NCBI RefSeq assembly: GCF_900090045.1
Contig: NW_021638321.1
Coordinates: 110,590 to 174,589, forward strand
Direction: 5' to 3'
Length of the DNA stretch: 64,000 bases
Origin: Plasmodium malariae
Lineage: Eukaryota > Apicomplexa > Aconoidasida > Haemosporida > Plasmodiidae
Under the pieces are notes generated by a model. The model was given only the letters and a program-made list of their open reading frames with translations, had not been told where the DNA came from and did not search any database. Both the position numbers and the translations under genes were made by a program. Of this stretch, positions 14,601 through 26,947 are shown piece after piece (positions within the stretch are counted from its first letter, which is position 1; each line of letters opens with the position of its first letter).

Positions 14601-16430
14601 TTCTAAGAAAACTATAAAAAGAGCACATAATAGACAATGGAAAAGAATATTAAGAAACTAGAAAAAAAAAAAAAAATTGATAAATAAAGAATAATTATTT
14701 CATTGAACTTTATTATGAAGATATAGAAAAAGTATAAAAATATACTCATATTAAGTACATAACCAATATTAATATCATTACTCATCATTAACCTAGTAAT
14801 TGTATATAACCTTTATTGTGAGAAATTTATCCATAGAATATATAAGAAAAATTCAATAAATAAATGCGTATAACACAGTCAATATTTATAATGGAAAATA
14901 AAACTTTCATTGTGTTGTCTAAAAACTGGCAATAATATCTTATATATCAGTATATAATTAATACATATAAAATAATTTTTATGCTACGATAATTATATCG
15001 ACGCATATACCATACAATGTTCAATTAAATTTTGAAAATTCTGTTCTAGAACTATAGAATTTGTTATCAGATATATTATATATAGAACTTTATTAAATAA
15101 TCTAATGGAATAAATAACATTATATAAAATATAACAGATATATACATTTTATATTAAGGAATTTAGATGAATATGATTTATTATTTTATTTGTAATAATA
15201 TATATAAATATAAGTTTCTTGTATATCACGATGATACTCTATATTTATATATATAACTAAAAATATATAACTAAAATAAAAATAGGTTTATCATCAAAAT
15301 AAATTTGTTAATTTTGTTTTGAATACATATTATCCTCTAAGGATAGGCTCAGTTTCATAATATATAGATAACTGTGAACATTATTATGAAATTACATGAA
15401 CTATAAATTTTAGTACATAGGTGTCATTCGTAATATTATAAACCGCACTTTTTACGTTGTACGCTTACACATATTAGATAAAAAAAAATTGCAACTTGTA
15501 ATTAAAGCTGTTTTTATTTAAATGTAATTAATTTTGAGTATATTTCTGATTTTTCTTTTTTTCTAACATTGTCATTATATATATAACATTATTAGTTTAT
15601 GCCATATTAACATTATTCATATTTAACACATCATCTATCTTAATATTAAATGTTATATTTAAAATAAATAAATAATAAAAACCATATATATTATTTTAAA
15701 TTACTCATATTAGCTAATTTATTTTCACTGATTTCCTTTTTTCAAATTTATTCTTAGCTGTTAAAAAAAGAATTTATATTTTAAACAGAAATAAATGTAT
15801 TATCATAACAATAATATTATATATAATTCAATTTTTATGTATATTTAAACAAATCCATAACAAAAAAATTAATAATATAACAATATAACCACATTCGTTC
15901 ACTTCGCTTCTTTATATGAAGAACAGGATATATTTGTTCGTTATTTAAAATATGTAATATATTTTTTTAATTATGTCAACAAATAATCATCTAAAAAAAA
16001 AATACTTTAAAAGCAAGAACAATCTGTACAGATACAAATATAAATTAACACAAAATTTTAACAAATTTTTATGAATCGTTCTTTAGAATATTAATATTAA
16101 CGCAATAAAATATATATTTTATGAAAATTGGGTAATATATACATATATTTATATTAACCATAGTATTGTGTTAATTTGATGCACAATAATAAAATAAAAA
16201 TTGAAAATATCAAAGCATTCAAATTCGCAAAATTTTAAATATTTATATTTTTAATTTTACAAACCAAAAAAATCCACACAAATGCAACTGGATATATGAA
16301 ACCTAAACAAACATATAACTGTTTTTTATATGTTTGTATCAGTATATAATTTACATATATAAACTGTTAAAAAAACACTACCTATTAAGAATATAAAGAT
16401 ATTTCCTCCAAATATTTAACGTATTATACA
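11611..16430. other. AT-rich intergenic region with shared 5' flank and possible coding relics
   Basis: 11611-12500 is the 5' flank of the gene ending at 11610 and includes the conserved block near 12005-12039. A further match near 12370 (TTACTTCTAAATGAAAATTTT) recurs near 51240 upstream of the gene at 49565-50446. A small hairpin lies at 12934-12951. From about 13880 to 14900 base use is a little less biased and several short coding-like translations occur, always broken by stops. 15200-15480 resembles 30360-30610. 16207-16230 is a copy of the 3'-flank block. Confidence 0.45.
12005..12039 (-). promoter_or_regulatory. conserved 5' block about 400 bp upstream of an exported-protein gene
   Basis: Ends in ATATTAAGAGAATAA (12025-12039), 415 bp from the ATG at 11610. 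The same 15-mer stands at 62292-62306, 439 bp upstream of another family member, and a near copy at 17673-17687. It is preceded by a TAGATAAT-like stretch in several copies. Possible promoter, transcription start or 5' UTR element; inferred only from position and conservation. Confidence 0.4.
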
Positions 16431-17236
16431 TTATGACTTCTTATGTTTTTTAATTTTTTTGAAGATGTAAGCAATCAATAATGAAAATAAAAAACTTAAT
16501 ATTAAAATAATTACTATAGTTACCGGTATAAAATTAATGGTGATTTTACTGAATTATACATATACATTGATATATAAAGAATCAAAAAAATTACTGATCC
16601 AACTAATGAAAAAATCCCAGGAAAAAAAGAAAACATTTTATATTTATCTTCTGCCTTCTTTCTTAAATACTTTTTATTAGCATTCGTAACACCCCTAATA
16701 TTATTTAGAGAATTTTTATTATATATCTTTATTTCTTTAGAATAAGAATCTCCTTTAGTGCATATAGAAGATGTATTTCTTCTTCCTTGTTCACAGCCTT
16801 TGATATTATTTAATGAAGATTCGTTTGTTTTTTTATTTTAACTTTTGGTTAATTTATCATTAAAAGAGTCTTTCTCTTCATATATTCCAATGCTTGGAAT
16901 ACTACAATTTAATATTTTATTTAAACTATTTTCTTGTACATGTTTTCCTAGTAATCGATAAGTTCTTGTAACTAATATTTTACTGATGATGTACTCAAGT
17001 ACGTAATTGTTAGGCATATGCTATAAAGATAAAGTAAATATTTATTATTTAAATGAAAAAATATTCTCATATTAATACATAGTACTATAAAAAAATAAAA
17101 AAACGAAAAATATTAATAAAAAAAACATATTTATATAGCGTTCTTATACCATATCATTGTAAAAATGACAAATCCAATTTAAAAGGATAAACATACAAAA
17201 TTTACTAAAAAATATTAATTTAATTTTTTGTTCCAT
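16431..17236 (-). pseudogene. exported-protein pseudogene (fam-l/fam-m type)
   Basis: Exon 1 is intact at 17236-17150 (29 codons, MEQKIKLIFFSKFCMFILLN). The intron is 129 bp (17149-17021, phase 0). Exon 2 starts at 17020 and carries TYRLLGK, the export-motif core with Gly at position 4. An in-frame TAA at 16840-16838 breaks the frame. The same frame then reads on through NESSLNNIKGCEQGRRN to a first hydrophobic segment (about 16620-16560). The second hydrophobic segment (VTIVIILILSFLFSLLIAYI) and the final KKIKKHKKS lie in another frame, so a frameshift sits near 16540-16560. Exon 2 is 590 nt, not a multiple of three. Splice sites and signal exon are undamaged, so inactivation looks recent. 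Confidence 0.75.
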
Positions 17237-17672
17237 TATATGGATCTTTAATATTGCAATATATATTAAAATAAGAAAAAATTAAACTTATTCTAATAGT
17301 ACATATTCCTAATTATAAGGAACACAATATTTACTAAAAAAAAATTTTTTTCATTATTTTTTTGCGAGAACTTAATAATATACATAGAACTATAAAGTTT
17401 ATTACAACAAACAAAAAACAAATAACTTCACAAATATATTATAATATTTTTATCATATGGTTATTTATAAAATAATTCTATTAAATTAATATAATTTCAT
17501 CTTATATTTACAAATATTTAAATATTTGAATTAATTAATTAAAAGAATTGCGATTAAATAAATTTCTTATTAAATCCTTTATTAATTAAATATAATATAT
17601 AATGTATTAATATTTTGAAATATTGAAATTACAACATAGTATTCAAAAAATATCGATAAAGCATTGTCCTAC

Positions 17673-17687
17673 ATATCAAGAGAATAC
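17673..17687 (-). promoter_or_regulatory. conserved 5' block, copy upstream of the pseudogene at 16431-17236
   Basis: ATATCAAGAGAATAC lies 437 bp from the ATG at 17236. It differs at two positions from the 15-mer at 12025-12039 and 62292-62306. The preceding CATTGTCCTAC resembles CAATGTTCCGT in front of the copy at 12025. Confidence 0.35.
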
Positions 17688-20225
17688 TTAATAAGTTTAA
17701 TTAAGGTTTCTTACTATTGCTTTGTCTTATATATATATTATATTTTTTAAAAACTAATTAATATTGTTAAACAATTTTAATTATTATAATAATATAATAG
17801 TAGTAATCATGAATGAAAAGGGAAATAATTTGTATTACTCTTTTGTAATATAATAATTATAGTTCTTTATTCTTACTATTTAGACAAAACTATTCTTTTA
17901 TATACAAAAAAATATATAAAAAGTCCAGTATATAACATATTATAAGATCTGAGAAAAAAAGAAATTTAAAATATAAAACAAAGATTTTTTTACTTTTGCA
18001 TCAGGATTTTTAAAAAAATTTAATTTTTATGTTTTATTTGTACCAATATTTTTAAATGAAAAAATTTATAATTTATCAGCTTAATTATTATATTTTTATT
18101 TTTAATTAAATACGTATATTTATTAGAAATATGAATATAATAAAAAAAAAGAGAAGAAAATATTATACAAAAATTAGCATTATTATATTTTTATTATTTA
18201 AAATTGAATATATAATTATCTTGATCTTTAAAAGTATTATGTAATATAGTATTTACTACCTGTTCCCATTTTTTTAATTTCTAATACTTCCACAATTAAA
18301 ATTTTTCGTTTAAAATATTTTAAAACAAATTTTAAAAAATTTATAACAATCTATATATAAATTACATCCTAAATAAAATAGAATCTTACAAAATATATAC
18401 TTATACAAAGTTTTCATAATTTTTAGGAACATTCGTTTTAAGCATTTTCTGTAACTTTTATTTTCATTTATTATATGTGTATTTGTATATGTTAGTAATT
18501 TTTTTTGCAAAATTAAAGCATATTTAGTAATGTGTTTAAATTATCTATATATTTTTTTCCTTTTTCTTATTAAAAAGTATATACAAGGTGAATTATTCTT
18601 ATATATATTATAAATTATATATATATATATATAGTATTATTTAATATCAATTATTTTTCGAATTCACCTGTATTCATTATAATTTTAATTCTTTTATTCT
18701 TCTAAATTTACCATTTACACATTAAAGTACCATTCATAGATGATATATGCAATGTTATACTCTGTAGAGTAAATGGTTTCCGTTTCTTCAATATTTATAT
18801 TTAAGAGAAAAAAATATATATTTTTACAATTATTATTGAAATTAAATTACTCCCTGCAGAATCATTAGTGATTATTTAACATTTCATTATAAAAATGTTA
18901 CAATATTTCATTTGTTCTATTAGAAATTAAAATGTAATATACTTCAGTAGTAGTGCATATTTTAATTAATATACCAAGCTAATAAAATTTCTTGGTTTTA
19001 TTTATATATTTTCTATACTATTGTGATTTTCGGTTAAATCTGTCGCTTTATTGGAGTTTATTTATCCAAATGATTCAATATATCCTTTACTCTATACTAC
19101 GATTTCACACTTTATATAACTTAACATTCATTTATATAATTTGTCACAAAAATTACTGTACCATTGTAATATTATCATTATAATGTATATACTGTCACTT
19201 CTGAATTGCTTATTTACTTAAACATTCATTATATTTATATATTACTTATGATCAATTTTTTTATATATTGTAGTTCTGCTTACATATATTGATTACATAA
19301 TTTACATAATATGTGTACATTTTTAAATAATAATTTATATACATGTATAAGGTACATTGTATTTCTCATATATTTATGATGTTTTCTCTTGTACTAAAAA
19401 TTATTTTTATTTATATACGTAGGTCTGTATACGTTAAAATATAACTTTTATAGAAAATCACACAGAAATAAACATATATACATATATATATAAAGTTCTC
19501 CATATATTTCGCTAAAAATATTTTTTATCTTTTTTTATCATTATAAGATCTAAAACAAAATTTCGTTTATAAATGTATCTATTTTAGTATTATTATAAAT
19601 AAATTCGATTTTTTAATATAATCCAAAATTTTATTAATGATTAATGCTCCCAATTTTGTAACTCATCATATAAGATTGATATATATTTACAATTTTCCAT
19701 TTAAAAAGGTAAATTCAAGTCTTTCCTTTAAATTTTTCAAAAGAACATTTTTTTATACTTCCACTGAGTTACATCTCTTTGCTTTAACTTTATTTTCATT
19801 TCATCATTTATTTCATTAAAATAATTTCTTTAACTTTTTATTTTTAAATTTACATTTTATATAAATTCTAACCTTGCTCATTTTCATTCTTATAACATTA
19901 CCATAAATATTTAATAATAGTCTCCCACTTCAACATTTGTGATATTGATATTATCATACTCGAATTTGTTAAATTACTAAAATATTACTTTAGCGTATTT
20001 TTTATATAATTTTATTATAACATTAGAATTATTAATTAAATTGTTCGTAATTTTATTGTTGATTATAATATATTAAAAAGATATTATCTATTAGAAAAGA
20101 CAAATAATAGAATATATATTTATGATGTAAATGTTGTAAAATAAATATGATTCCATTAATATAGTTCCCACTATATATGTTACATCTTAGATTTAATTAA
20201 AAATATTTTTTAGTAAAGACACAAT

Positions 20226-20247
20226 AATTCAAAGGGTTCTTTGAATT
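20226..20247. other. short perfect inverted repeat
   Basis: AATTCAAAG, a 4-base GGTT loop, then CTTTGAATT: a 9-bp stem in otherwise featureless AT-rich DNA. No nearby gene explains it. Such stems can arise by chance in this base composition. Confidence 0.3.
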
Positions 20248-22487
20248 ACACTCAATTGCAAATACTTATTTATTTATACCTAGATAAATCCTTTTAATAG
20301 CTTGTATTAAATTGTATTATAGATTATATTATTCCATAAAAAATAGGCATATTCCATCCGAATATTTTTTAACGTTTCTTAAAAATTAATAAAATATTTA
20401 TATAAGAACAGATAGTCTAAAATAAAGATAAAAATAGAAATATATTTTTGCAAATCTGTATTTCATTATTACTTTAAGTAATGAAACAAAAAACATAATA
20501 ATTTTATATAATATATAAATAACAACAAGGTATAAATAAAGTTTATTAAATTTTTTTTTCATAAGTTCAAATAGATATGTAAGAATATCTTTAATTTTTT
20601 CATTGTTTCTAATTAAAGAAATATTATATAAAGGAAGATAGATAGGCTCAATTCCAAATAATTATTTTTGCTTAATACATTTTTAAATGTAAAAAAGTGT
20701 TATTTCTTGACATAATAGAATTATTTCATATATATATTACTTTCACAAAAGATACTGTGATAAAATACAATAATACTAAATATTAAAAAAAAAAAAAAAT
20801 TAAGAATAAATATAACTAATTCTTTTATTAATATTCTTATTATAATTGTTTCACGTTCCCCAGACATAAGTGTTCTTATATTATACTATTTTTTTCTTTT
20901 AGATCTAAGTATGCTTTCATAAGGGAAAATATATGCATATATTGTTTAAATGTTTCAACAATACAGTTTAAATTGTATTCTTTTGTAATAAATAAAACAT
21001 ATATTAATGTTATATGGTAATTTTTATTTGAATTAGCAAAAAAACAAGTTTACAGATAAAAATGTTTCATGAAAATTACAAGCAAAAAATTTGCATGGCA
21101 TAGATTATAGAAGGAACTTATTTAAGCCTTGTTAAAAAAATTAGAATAATTTTTTAAGTGTATCATAATAAAATTTATCTAACAAGCATAAACATACTTA
21201 TTAATTTATAAATTACTATAAACAAAAAAGGATTCATTTGACCTTTATTTTACTTAATGATCATTATAAATATTAAATAATTAGTTATTGCAAATATAAA
21301 CTCATATATTTATATATATTCTTAACATGATAGTAATACACTAATTAATATATTTATAGGCAACCGTAAAGACTAGCACATATATGAAGAAATATCTACA
21401 CGTTTTTATATTACTGTGAAAAATATATATTTATTTTCACTTCCACTCATAATTTAACCTTTAATATATATATATATATATATATTTAAAATTTTATCAA
21501 TATTATAAAGAAAAATAAATAATTATAACATAAATATATTAATATATTATTATATTTAATCTATTAAATTAATAATTTAATAATATAAAATGTTTAATAG
21601 TTTATTTATTTATAATATTTCAATAGCGTACATATTTAATATATTTTGGCAAAATATAATTAACACTAAATTACTCATAATAATTAAGTAATATATAATT
21701 TCGCGTATTCATGTAATTGTAAATATATATAATTTATGAGTTTCTAAACTATTATAAATAAACCATTTTTAATTAGGATCGTTTTTTTTTTTTTTTTATT
21801 TAAAACAATAAATTTATATCATGAAAAAAAAATTAAAATTCAATTTTTACAACAATGCGTCTGATAACTTATTTCATATAAAAAATATGTTATATAATAA
21901 ATATTAAGTTTATCTTTTAGCAAAATATATATATATATATATATATATCAATACAGAAAAATATATTCTGTTTCTTACATTATAAAAAGAAAAAGACTCA
22001 TTTGTTATTAAATTAAAACCAAATAATACAATATTTTAATAACCAAAAAAAAAATATATTCTAGACTAGAACAACATACATATAATAAAAATTAGCATTT
22101 TTTATTTAAAATATAAATTATAACACTTCATAAAAATTATATGAATAGTGTTGTTGTATAATCATTTAATATACAAGCGTATAGTTTTCACATAGCACTA
22201 TTTATATGCAAAAAAATGCATATTAATACATAATATATACTTAGTAAAAAGTTATTCATTATAATACAAATAAAAAATTATTAAAATACTCACAATATAA
22301 AGAAAACTTAATATATATATATTTTTTTTTGCTGAAGTGTGTCTGAAAGATCATGTGGTGTAGAAACATTTATAAAAAAATAGGAATATATATATAAGAT
22401 TAATATGTATATAATTAAAGATATTACAGTTATTTCTTCATATTAAAGACCTCCTCTCAAATTGAAATATATTCCTTATAACAAATT

Positions 22488-23454
22488 TTATGTTTTCCTA
22501 AATTTAATTTTTTCATATTTTTTAACTTTTTTATGGTAATAAATAATTCTTGATATAATAGTAATACCCAGTGTAAAGAAGAGTACACAATATATTAGAA
22601 AATCAAAAAATGGTGTTATATGTAAATCTACACTTTCCCCATTATCCTTAGATACTGTATAAATGAAAAAAGAACCTACATTATCCTTTAAATAATTGTG
22701 AAAATCACAAAGTTGTGACGAACTTAATAACAAACGTAATAATTTATACAACCCTCTTGTAAGACCACAATTACAAGAAAAATCTAACATAAGAGATAAG
22801 GACAACAACAAAAATAATATTAAAGGTAAAGCAAGTCGAAACCCGAATTTTCTACGCATTATTTTTTTGTAAACCTTATAACTAATATTCCTGTTATTTT
22901 TAAGAAAATCTATATAATCAAGTTCTTTAAATACTTTTTTTTCTACAAGGGAATATTTTTTTGTTACAAATATCCAAGATTTATTTTTCCCATGGCGTTT
23001 ATGACTTTTCTCATTATTTAATGTGCTTTTATTTGATTCACTCACTTTTCCATTTACCCCTTTTTCATAATTACATATATCTTCTTTATTGTTCAATCCA
23101 ATATATGGTAACTCTACTTTAGTACCTACAACACTTGACTCCTTATTATTCTTATATTTTGTTAGTACTGGATGAATTCTCGTATTTAATTCTCCACCAA
23201 ATATATAACTCCCCTTCAAATATTTATTAAGCTTACTCTGAAAAAACAAAGTAAATATTTGTTATTAAAAGAATAAATAAATTAATTCATTCTAACATTT
23301 AATTTTAGTAAAAATAAAAAACGAAAAATATTAATGATTCAAATATCTTTATGTTATGTTTAAATATTACATCATTGTAAGTATGACACGTCCCCAATGG
23401 TAGGACAAAGGCAAAAATTTTAATAAAAAAGATTAAGTTAATTTTATACTTCAT
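22488..23454 (-). CDS. exported-protein family member (subtype A) with degenerate PEXEL
   Basis: Exon 1 is 23454-23371 (28 codons, MKYKINLIFFIKIFAFVLPL). In-frame ATGs also stand upstream at 23457 and beyond, but 23454 matches the family N-terminus. The intron is 133 bp (23370-23238, phase 0). Exon 2 is 23237-22488, giving 277 aa. The subtype-A core is complete: KKVFKELDYIDFLKNNRNIS, then a hydrophobic segment at about residues 163-182, a loop, a second segment at about 239-261, and the tail YYHKKVKKYEKIKFRKT. Where relatives have YRLLAK, this protein reads HPVLTK, so the export motif is lost (Arg to Pro) although the rest is open and well conserved. Either export no longer uses PEXEL here or the protein stays inside the parasite. 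Expected role as for other fam-l/fam-m proteins: unknown. Confidence 0.8.
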
Positions 23455-26005
23455 CATATACATTTTCATTATTGTAAGTTATTTAATAAGCATAAAATTA
23501 ATAATAACACAATATAATCTTAATGATAAAAATAAACAAAATTTATGTAATTTTCTTTTTTTGTTTATTTTGTAATTTCATAATAAAATGTAACTACAAT
23601 AATTTTTACAATAGAGACAAAGAAAAAAAATTTAAATATATACTTAAAATATTTATTTTAATTTTATTTTTTAAAAAACTGCTGCTTATTGAAATAAAAA
23701 ATATGAACTATTTTATAAATATTCAAACTATATAATTTATTGTAGTAGAATGTTATATAATTCTTGTACTAGTTCTTATAAAAAAAAAAATAATAAAATA
23801 TATATATTATTTCTTAACATTTTGAAATATACATATTGTAAAGAATATAGAGAATATAGATAATTTTTTTTTCTAAATAATAGAAGAATAATAACGAAAT
23901 TTAAAGATATATATTTAATAATAATTATAATTTCATAAAAATTATAGGGAAAACAATATACTGTTAATGAAATATCGATTAATTTAACGATAGTATAATA
24001 ATCACATTATATGAGGAAAAAAATATATAGTATAATTTAATGAGCTATATTACCTATATTATTTCATTAGTTACTACAAGAACATAATCGATTTTTTATG
24101 TTTTATAACATATTTAAAAAATCATATTAACAATCTATTACCTAATCTATTTATAAATATTTCTTTAAAGGTATAAAAAGAATGATTTTTTTATTTTTCT
24201 ATAATTTTTTTTGAAAATAATAATTATTATTTAAGATTTGTTTAAGCCGTAATGTCTAAATGAAATGTTTTAAAATTTCTTCACATATACTGTTTTTTTA
24301 ATTATGTATAAGTATATATAAAAATATATTAGAAAAGTAGATATACGGTATAAAACGTAAAAAAGTGTACATTATGTGTAAATCTACAAGCATAGTAATA
24401 ATTTAGGTTCAAATATATATATACATATATATATATATATAGTTTTTCCAAGAAAAAAAAAAAAATATTTTTTGTTTATTTATTTTAACATGAAAATTTT
24501 ATTAATTTTAAAAAAATAAATTAATTCACAATTGCATATGTACAATAATAGGATCCAAAATATATGAATAATGTTATTTGCGCAAACAGAATAGTAATAC
24601 ATAAATTAATAATATATTACAAAAAGTTTCCACTAAAAATTAAAAAACACAATAAAATACTGAATTTTTCATAGATAAAACTTGAGTACTATACTTTGAA
24701 CACTAAGTCTATAACCTAAACTTGTATGTATGAATTATATATAAAAAAACACTAACTCTTTTTTCTATTATTTTATTTAAACTATTATCATTATTAATTT
24801 GAGGAAGTTACCACTTGTTAATATTATCTACATATTTTTTATAAGTACTTAAAACTATGTTATGTCAGTACCTAATATATTTATAGATATAAAAAATTTA
24901 ATATGTAATTAAATAAATACATAAAAATTATTACATTATTTTAGAATATATATATTTATTTTAATAAATCTTAAAAGTAATTTAGATATTTACAGATAAA
25001 ATATATTCTTTTATAAATTTACTATTATAAAAAGTAAGAGCAAATATTTTTTACATATTATACCTTAATATGTTATTAAATATAATTCTTTAATATAATC
25101 CTTGAATGATATAAATAAAGAAAAAAACTATTATATTATTAATTATTCATTAATTTCAATTTATTATGTATTTAATTAATGTTTGTAAAGTTGAATGAAC
25201 CCTAAAATTATGAACAGTAATGATATAATAATTAATTATAACTGTTCTTATAATTTTAATGAAGGAGAATTTCTAAATTATAAAGTAACTGTAAATAAGT
25301 TATTATTAAGATACAAACTACTTTATTATATATCTATTATTTCACATTTATACTATGCAAGAAAATATAAAATTTTTTTTAAAATGATTTTTATAATTAA
25401 TATATTTTGTGCCATATTTCACGTAGAACGTATTAGATAGAATATATGTTAAGATATTTTTCCATAGAAAAAAAAAATATATATGCGTACTTATGAAAAA
25501 TAAAATATTAACCTACATTCATTGAATGTAAATAAAGACGCTATTATTGTTAAATTATAAATAACTCATTTTCTTAATAAATTGAATAAATAATCATTGT
25601 ACAATAGATCGAAATAAAAATGAGAAAGCAAATATGTTTATGCAAATAATGAGTGACATGCTTCAAGAACATTATGTGGATTATGACGTTATATATTAAT
25701 ATTAATGTATATACATAAATATTTAATAAAATATATTTTAATTCGTACATTAGTATACATAGCAAAATTATTCAACTAATCTAAAGTCGTTCTTTAAACA
25801 AAATAATTGAAAAATATTAAAGCATGAAAAATTCAAATTATCAGAAAAACTATGTACATATATTTTTACTTTTTCCTAACAAAATTGTCAGTATATATAG
25901 ATATATATATAAAATAAAAATGATTACTGTTATGCTTCTTAAATGTATCCTTAAGAATATTACTTTTTGTTAAGTACTTTTTTAGAGAAAGACGCATATA
26001 ACATA
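23455..26005. other. AT-rich intergenic region with 5' flank block
   Basis: The conserved 5' block copy lies at 23851-23892, about 400-440 bp from the start at 23454. Open frames at 23523-23735, 25195-25440 and 25574-25765 are Ile/Tyr/Phe/Lys-rich with no motif and are most likely chance. Nothing else is seen. Confidence 0.5.
23851..23892 (-). promoter_or_regulatory. conserved 5' block, copy upstream of the gene at 22488-23454
   Basis: Reads AGAATATAGATAAT followed by a T run and AATAGAAGAATAAT, in the same order as AGAATATAGATAAT...TATGAAGAGAAT at 50844-50882 upstream of another family gene. Regulatory function is inferred from conserved position only. Confidence 0.35.
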
Positions 26006-26947
26006 TTATTCATTTAATCGTTTTCTAAACATTATATTTTCATATATTGTAGCTTTTTTATAGTAATAAAATATCCCTAATACAAACATAACAACTAATA
26101 TAAATAATGGAATGCAATATAGAAAAATAGGAAATACTAACATTTTCGTTGAGGCACCGCATTCACTCAAATATAACCAATGAAATATTTTTCATGTTAC
26201 ATTATAACTACTCGAATCGGTATCAAATATTACAACTAACAACCTTAATACCTCCATCATACCCCCTTCTTAACCTCAAAGCCTAAATTATAAATCTAAT
26301 ACATGTATCACTAATACAAATAATAATAATAATATATGCAAACGGGTTGTAATCCATATTTTCTACTTTTTAATTTTCTGTAAAACTTATCATTAACTAA
26401 CATCATTTTTTTTAAAAAATCTATATCATTATGTCCATTCATTATTTTTTTCTTATAATATGAATATGTTTTATGTTATATGGTGCATTTATGTTTCATA
26501 AGTCGCTTAATAATTTCCTCCTTAATTAATGAACTTTCATATAATTGCTTCTTTTTCTCTTTTTCCCCTTTTTTAATGATTCTAAATAATTTTACGCTAT
26601 TATTTTTTATATTATATGGTAAATTTTTTTTTAAATTCCAGTATTTGAATAAATACCCTTTTTACAGATTCCTAATAGTCGAAAAATTTTTGTATCTAAT
26701 TTTCTATGAAGAATATATTTCTCATCTAAACATTTTTTAAACCTCTAAAAAAACAAAAAAAAATGTGAATATTTTTTAAGTATAAAAATTTTCTCATTCT
26801 AGAAAAAATAACTAATAAAAGTATCAATAACAGGAATATCTTCGAGAAATATTATTATACCATGTAACTGTAAGAAATACAGATCCAACTTAAAAGTATA
26901 AAAAGGAAAGTTTTTATAAAAAAGATAAACTTAATCATTTGCTCTAT
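26006..26947 (-). pseudogene. decayed exported-protein pseudogene (subtype A)
   Basis: Exon 1 is 26947-26861. Its ancestral start has become ATA (26947-26945, reading I-E-Q-M-I-K where relatives have M-E-Q-K-I-K); an internal ATG at 26938 remains. The intron is 116 bp (26860-26745). Exon 2 begins at 26744 with CLDEKYILHRKLDTKIFRLL, keeping an RLLG export-motif core, and hits a TAA about 38 codons in. Remnants further on include FLKKMMLVNDKFYRKLK (compare FLKNNRTISNKIYKK) and a last hydrophobic segment ending FYYYKKATIYENIMFRKR (compare YYHKKVKKYEKIKFRKR), in shifted frames. Several stops and frameshifts make this the most eroded of the recognisable copies. Confidence 0.72.

Larger units (their letters stand above)
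17237..22487. other. 5.3 kb AT-rich intergenic region
   Basis: 17237-18100 is the 5' flank of the pseudogene at 16431-17236 and includes the conserved block at 17650-17687. Short open frames at 18310-18510, 18992-19183 and 19637-19819 have no family motif. On the minus strand around 19720-19800 a short stretch reads KLKQRDVTQWKYKKMFF, which may be a coding relic. A perfect 9-bp hairpin lies at 20226-20247. AT tracts lie at 21464-21485 and 21925-21948. No gene can be supported. Confidence 0.45.

Noticed and set aside
16838..16840. Stop codons in pseudogenes read as recoded amino acids
   Set aside because: Several different stop codons are involved and frameshifts occur too, so ordinary decay is simpler.
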